From positions 1 to 8,648 of the forward strand of contig JAEYQF010000326.1 in NCBI GenBank assembly GCA_023410155.1: 8,648 nucleotides of DNA, written 5' to 3'. Numbering within the stretch: the first letter of the stretch is position 1; the number at the start of each line of letters is the position of its first letter. This document shows, piece by piece, positions 5,561 to 8,648 of this stretch. Made by a program: the position numbers and the translations under genes. The notes beneath the pieces are model-generated. The model ran no database searches and was not told the DNA's origin. It saw only the letters and a list, made by a program, of their open reading frames with translations. This stretch comes from Verrucomicrobiota bacterium. Its GTDB lineage: Bacteria > Verrucomicrobiota > Verrucomicrobiia > Opitutales > Opitutaceae.

Positions 5561-6391
5561 GTGTCAAACCAACCCATCTCCGAGCTCGTGATCGAACCGG
5601 GCCGGAGCGCCGCTCGCTACTGGTCCGATCTCTGGCGCTATCGCGAGCTGCTCGGCTTCCTCGCGTGGCGCGACATCAAGGTTCGTTATAAGCAAGCTGT
5701 GTTTGGCGCAGGCTGGGCGTTGTTTCAGCCGCTGATGACGACGATCATCTTCACGTTCGTCTTCGGCCGCCTGGCGAACATGCCCGACGGAGGCGTGCCC
5801 TATCCAGTGCTCGTTCTGGCAGGGCTCATGCCGTGGCAGCTTTTCTCCAACGCGCTCAACGGCGCGAGCGCGAGTGTCGTGGGCAACTCGCACCTGATTT
5901 CGAAGATCTATTTTCCGCGGCTCGTGATCCCGCTCGCGTCGCTTGGAGTCTCGCTGATCGATTTCGGGGTGGTGTTCGTGCTGTTTGTCGCGATGGCCGC
6001 GTGGTTCGGAGTTTTTCCGAGCTGGCATTGGCTGGCGCTGCCGCTGTTCATGACGCTCGCTCTGCTGCTCGCACTCGGCGCCGGCTTGTGGCTCACGAGC
6101 CTCACCGTGCGGTTTCGTGATTTTCGCTTCGTCGTGCCATTTCTGCTGCAGATCGGGGTGTTTGTTTCGCCGGTCGGTTTCCGCACTGATTTCTACCCGA
6201 ACTGGCGCGAGCTCCTGGGGCTCAATCCCCTCACGGGTGTAATCGACGGTTTCCGCTGGTGCCTGCTCGGCGGCGAACAGGCGATCGATCCGCTCAGCAT
6301 CGCCTCCTCTGTCACATTTGCGGCCGTGTTGCTGGCGACCGGCCTGTGGTATTTCCGCCGCACCGAACGGCAGTTTGCCGACATCATCTGA
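5561..6391 (+). CDS. wzm: Wzm-type ABC-2 permease for polysaccharide export
   Basis: Inner-membrane permease of the Wzm/KpsM/TagG family, 276 residues, forming with Wzt the channel that moves undecaprenyl-linked polysaccharide to the periplasm. The family N-terminal block LAWRDIKVRYKQAVFGAGWA (34-53) precedes about six hydrophobic segments, near 52-70, 82-100, 122-148, 155-180, 190-207 and 249-264. Other family motifs are KIYFPRLVIPLASL (115-128), NPLTGVIDGFRWCLLG (222-237) and the C-terminal FRRTERQFADII. No ATG lies near the proper start. I chose GTG at 5561 (VSNQPISELVIEPG), 11 nt after the GT4 stop. TTG at 5546, overlapping that stop, is an alternative adding five residues, and neither has a good Shine-Dalgarno. 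An ATG at 5438 would overlap the glycosyltransferase by over 100 nt and is unlikely. The next gene follows after 1 nt. Confidence 0.93.
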   Translation: MSNQPISELVIEPGRSAARYWSDLWRYRELLGFLAWRDIKVRYKQAVFGAGWALFQPLMTTIIFTFVFGRLANMPDGGVPYPVLVLAGLMPWQLFSNALNGASASVVGNSHLISKIYFPRLVIPLASLGVSLIDFGVVFVLFVAMAAWFGVFPSWHWLALPLFMTLALLLALGAGLWLTSLTVRFRDFRFVVPFLLQIGVFVSPVGFRTDFYPNWRELLGLNPLTGVIDGFRWCLLGGEQAIDPLSIASSVTFAAVLLATGLWYFRRTERQFADII

Positions 6392-6392
6392 C

Positions 6393-7604
6393 ATGAGCCT
6401 CCCCGCCATCGAAGTCAGCGGCCTGGGCAAGCGCTACGTGATCGAACACGAATCGCGCCATGACAATCTGCGCGACCAGCTGCACCACACCGCGCGCAAG
6501 CTCTGGCGCCGCGTGCGGTGGGGCACGAGTTTCGCGCGGGAGGAATTCTGGGCGCTGCGCGATCTTTCCTTCACCGTGCAGCCCGGCGAAGTGGTCGGCA
6601 TCATCGGTCGCAACGGCGCCGGCAAGAGCACGCTGCTGAAAGTTCTTTCGCGTATCACCGAACCCACTACAGGCCGCATCAAGCTCCGTGGCCGCGTGGC
6701 GTCGCTGCTCGAAGTCGGCACCGGATTCCACCCCGACCTGACCGGCCGAGAGAACATTTATTTGAACGGTGCGATCCTCGGCATGAGCCGCGCCGAGATC
6801 CGGAGCAAGTTCGACGAGATCGTGGCGTTCGCGGAGGTGGAGCGCTTCCTCGACACGCCGGTGAAGCGCTACTCGAGCGGCATGTATGTGCGCCTCGCCT
6901 TCGCGGTGGCCGCGCATCTGGAGCCGGAGATCCTCATCGTCGACGAAGTGCTCGCAGTCGGCGATGCGGAGTTCCAGAAGAAGTGCATCGGCCGCATGGA
7001 TGCCGTGTCTCGATCCGGCCGCACAGTGCTGTTCGTGAGTCATAATCTTGAAGCCCTGCGCGCCATCTGCCAGCGAGGCATTTTGCTCCAGAGCGGCAAG
7101 ATTGCAGCAACGGGAGAAATCGGCGAAGTGCTCGGCCGCTACCGCGCGCCAAATTCCTGCCTGAGTTCCGAGTATCCTGCCCGCGCCGGACACCCGGCGA
7201 TCACCGCAGTGGAAGTGGATCCAATCGCGCTGGCCCAAGGTGACCTTGAGGTAGGCGTGCGCTATGAAGCTCCAACACCCCTTCGCCCTGCAGTCGCTGG
7301 TATCATCCTCTTCAGCAGCGAAGGACGGCCGCTGTTTGGCACCAACATGAGGATGCATCCGCCCGTGGAAACGAAGGGCGAAGCGCGATCTGGGGTGTGC
7401 CGTCTCACCGTTCCCTCCCTTCCATTGCATTCGGGAACCTATTCTATCTCAGCCTGGCTGGGGGATCGTTCCCAAGATTTTGACTCCAAGCTGGACGCGG
7501 TGTCGTTCGCTTTCGTCTCGCCGCGTCATTATCCAAACCGCCCATCGGTGCACGTCATCGGTCCATTGGACTTCTCGTGCACCTGGACCGTAACCAAAGA
7601 TTGA
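6393..7604 (+). CDS. wzt: Wzt-type ABC transporter ATPase with C-terminal glycan-binding domain
   Basis: Cytoplasmic ATPase partner of Wzm, 403 residues. The nucleotide-binding domain (about 5-250) has Walker A GRNGAGKST (72-80), the Wzt-type signature YSSGM (160-164), Walker B ILIVDEVLAVGD (180-191) with catalytic E185, and the switch histidine H217 in FVSHN. The segment SRHDNLRDQLHHTARKLWRR before Walker A is the insertion common to Wzt/TagH-type ATPases. Residues about 265-400 form a separate beta-rich domain (AITAVEVDP to LDFSCTWTV) matching the position and pattern of Wzt_C. In E. coli O8/O9a-type systems that domain binds the capped non-reducing end of the chain before export. Its presence predicts a terminal modification here, made by an enzyme not certainly in view. 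The ATG at 6393 follows the wzm stop by 1 nt; upstream in-frame codons lie inside wzm. The C-terminal domain has visibly lower GC than the ATPase half. Confidence 0.95.
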   Translation: MSLPAIEVSGLGKRYVIEHESRHDNLRDQLHHTARKLWRRVRWGTSFAREEFWALRDLSFTVQPGEVVGIIGRNGAGKSTLLKVLSRITEPTTGRIKLRGRVASLLEVGTGFHPDLTGRENIYLNGAILGMSRAEIRSKFDEIVAFAEVERFLDTPVKRYSSGMYVRLAFAVAAHLEPEILIVDEVLAVGDAEFQKKCIGRMDAVSRSGRTVLFVSHNLEALRAICQRGILLQSGKIAATGEIGEVLGRYRAPNSCLSSEYPARAGHPAITAVEVDPIALAQGDLEVGVRYEAPTPLRPAVAGIILFSSEGRPLFGTNMRMHPPVETKGEARSGVCRLTVPSLPLHSGTYSISAWLGDRSQDFDSKLDAVSFAFVSPRHYPNRPSVHVIGPLDFSCTWTVTKD

Positions 7605-7605
7605 G

Positions 7606-8160
7606 ATGAGACTGATGCGACTACTTCGCCGAGCAGCTTCAGAATGGCGGATCTGGCAGATGAAAGCGGCGGGAGTCCAGTTCGCAGGCGCTTGCGAGAT
7701 TGGCAGAGGTGCTCAAGCGATGCGCGGATTCCATGCAGGAGGCACCGGGAAAGTTAGGGTTGGCGCAGGTAACCGCTGGGAGACGGGCGTGATAGTCCAT
7801 GCGTATGGAGGCGCGATCAATCTCGGCTCCAACGTATTCCTCGGCCCTTACACGGTAATCTATGGCCATGGCGGCGTAGAAGTCGGTGATGACACGCTCA
7901 TTTCGATGCACTGCAGGGTTCTCTCCTCGGAACACTCGGTGCCGTCAATGACGCGACGGATCCGTTGGGAGCCCGATCGGCTGATGAGCACACGCATCGG
8001 CCGGGACGTCTGGCTCGGCGCGGGCGTCACCGTCCTTGGAGGCGTCAATATTGGAGATGGCTGTGTAATTGGCGCTGGCGCTGTCGTGACCGGAGATCTT
8101 TCGGCGGGCTCCGTCGCAGCAGGGATTCCGGCCCGCGTGCTTCGCCAACGCCCCGCCTAA
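7606..8160 (+). CDS. Left-handed beta-helix (hexapeptide repeat) acyltransferase
   Basis: A 184-residue trimeric-type acyltransferase, probably O-acetylating a sugar with acetyl-CoA in the cytoplasm. Hexapeptide-repeat turns run from about residue 49 (VRVGAGNRWETGVIVHAYGGAINLGSNVFLG) to 165. An extended loop around 103-128 holds SSEHSVPS with the likely catalytic His110, and typical coils follow (IGRDVWLGAGVTVLGGVNIG, DGCVIGAGAVVTGDL). The C-terminal AAGIPARVLRQR matches the AGxPAKxI ending of the WcaF/maltose acetyltransferase-like group. The ATG at 7606 follows the wzt stop by 1 nt; a second ATG three codons later is an alternative. No Shine-Dalgarno is visible, so translational coupling is likely. 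Its place directly after wzt suggests it decorates the exported glycan, perhaps even making the mark read by the Wzt C-terminal domain (inference). Donor and acceptor are not determined. Confidence 0.91.
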   Translation: MRLMRLLRRAASEWRIWQMKAAGVQFAGACEIGRGAQAMRGFHAGGTGKVRVGAGNRWETGVIVHAYGGAINLGSNVFLGPYTVIYGHGGVEVGDDTLISMHCRVLSSEHSVPSMTRRIRWEPDRLMSTRIGRDVWLGAGVTVLGGVNIGDGCVIGAGAVVTGDLSAGSVAAGIPARVLRQRPA

Positions 8161-8205
8161 CCCGCGGTCTTGAACTGGAGCGGCCCGGACTTGATTCCCG
8201 CCGCG

Positions 8206-8214
8206 CCCCCCCCC
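8206..8214. repeat. Nine-base poly-C tract just before the last gene
   Basis: An uninterrupted run of nine C lies 5 nt upstream of the ATG at 8220, in a 59-nt non-coding gap after the acyltransferase. It falls in the leader of the membrane-protein gene, where length change could alter expression but not frame. Tract length is seen; any slippage role is speculation. Confidence 0.5.
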
Positions 8215-8219
8215 GCCGG

Positions 8220-8648
8220 ATGAACGACGTCGCACGACCTTCCCCATCAGTCTGGCGCGGCGATCTCCTCGCCGCCGGGTTGACGCTGCTCTGGCTGATA
8301 CTGATCCGGGCTGCCTTCGAATCTCCGTGGGGTTTCGTGCCGGTGGAATCGCCCGAAGGGCTTCGCGTCGGAATCCCCTACAACGTGGGAGACACGTGGT
8401 CTTACCTCTCGTGGGCCAGGCAATACGAGCTTGGACACTTTGCCGCTTCGCTCCTCTACTCAACCGAGCCGCACACTGGCTGGCTTTGGATCTTCCCATT
8501 GTGGCTGGACGGGCTGCTCGCCGCTGCTACCGGCTGGCCGCTGATCGGCGTGTATTCCACCCTCGGCGCTCTCGGCGCGGCTGTGGCCGTCGTCTGCTTC
8601 CGCCGCGCCGCGTTAACGCTCGGATTCGAGCCCTCCGCCGTTTCGTGG
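8220..8648 (+). CDS. Multi-pass membrane protein, possible GT-C type glycosyltransferase (3' end cut by window edge)
   Basis: The 143 visible residues read without a stop to the window edge. A short hydrophilic N-terminus (MNDVARPSPSVWRG) is followed by a membrane helix at about 15-33 (LLAAGLTLLWLILIR). Next comes a roughly 50-residue loop carrying NVGDTWSYLSWARQYELG (55-72) and LLYSTEPHTG (78-87). Further hydrophobic segments follow at about 88-104 and 106-127. A long first periplasmic loop with an acidic residue (D58) after TM1 is the layout of GT-C sugar transferases that use lipid-linked donors. A DTxxYL motif followed by an EPH motif resembles uncharacterised multi-pass proteins I remember, but I cannot confirm this. 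The ATG at 8220 is the first in-frame ATG, GTG or TTG start after the acyltransferase; no Shine-Dalgarno is evident. As part of the operon it may add a side-branch sugar or act in polymerisation or flipping. The gene is firm; its function is uncertain. Confidence 0.72.
   Translation, partial: MNDVARPSPSVWRGDLLAAGLTLLWLILIRAAFESPWGFVPVESPEGLRVGIPYNVGDTWSYLSWARQYELGHFAASLLYSTEPHTGWLWIFPLWLDGLLAAATGWPLIGVYSTLGALGAAVAVVCFRRAALTLGFEPSAVSW

Noticed and set aside
5564..6430. 288-codon open frame on the minus strand
   Set aside because: Antisense to wzm; charged low-complexity product that mirrors the hydrophobic permease codons.
6384..7430. 348-codon open frame on the minus strand
   Set aside because: Antisense to wzt; low-complexity H/A/R/E composition and no family pattern.
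7945..8499. 184-codon minus-strand open frame spanning the gap after the acyltransferase
   Set aside because: Antisense to two plus-strand genes. The poly-C run gives it a glycine-rich low-complexity stretch, and nothing family-like is seen.
1..8648. tRNA, rRNA, riboswitch, CRISPR, insertion sequence, phage or attachment site
   Set aside because: I looked for direct-repeat arrays, terminal inverted repeats, transposase or integrase motifs and RNA gene hallmarks on both strands and saw none. The gaps total only about 550 nt and none exceeds 166 nt.

Overview
This is bacterial chromosomal DNA, densely coded and GC-rich (hand counts of sampled blocks give about 57-65% G+C). Only one of the ten genes has a clear Shine-Dalgarno sequence. 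The housekeeping genes (recR, ybaB/ebfC, a YeeZ-like SDR, a DJ-1 family gene) place it in Bacteria, and the O-antigen type ABC exporter points to a Gram-negative outer membrane. The short GATT-rich intergenic repeats, high GC and low SD use make me favour Verrucomicrobiota (Opitutae-like), but this is a weak inference from memory and no marker in the window proves it.

Left part (1-1779, minus strand): a YeeZ-like NAD(P)-binding protein, then ybaB/ebfC, then recR, which runs off the left edge. YbaB-RecR is a classic recombination/nucleoid pair. dnaX, often found upstream of it, is not here. Both gaps around ybaB are filled by short arrays of roughly 7-nt units. The ybaB-recR gap holds two opposed GATTNNN arrays that can pair as a long imperfect hairpin.

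Middle (1780-2577): a DJ-1/YajL-type gene is transcribed divergently from the SDR. It is followed by a 166-nt gap with a possible terminator hairpin and a perfect 16-bp palindrome, TGGGGTATATACCCCA, a candidate operator for the next operon.

Right part (2578-8648, plus strand): a tightly packed surface-polysaccharide operon made of an AsnB-type glutamine amidotransferase, a GT4 glycosyltransferase, the Wzm permease, the Wzt ATPase with a C-terminal glycan-binding domain, a left-handed beta-helix acyltransferase, and the start of a multi-pass membrane protein cut by the right edge. Gaps from asnB to the acyltransferase are -4, 11, 1 and 1 nt. The likely logic is as follows: the GT4 helps build an undecaprenyl-linked glycan, the AsnB-like enzyme amidates a sugar acid or supplies asparagine, and the acyltransferase decorates the glycan. 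Wzt-Wzm then exports the finished chain after Wzt's C-terminal domain recognises a terminal mark. The initiating sugar transferase and most other assembly genes must lie outside the window.

I find no RNA genes, CRISPR, insertion sequences, attachment sites or origins. No clearly new multi-gene system is visible. The most unusual items are the opposed heptad arrays, the palindrome ahead of asnB, a Glu-to-Ala change in the AsnB glutamine pocket, and a drop in GC starting at the Wzt C-terminal domain.
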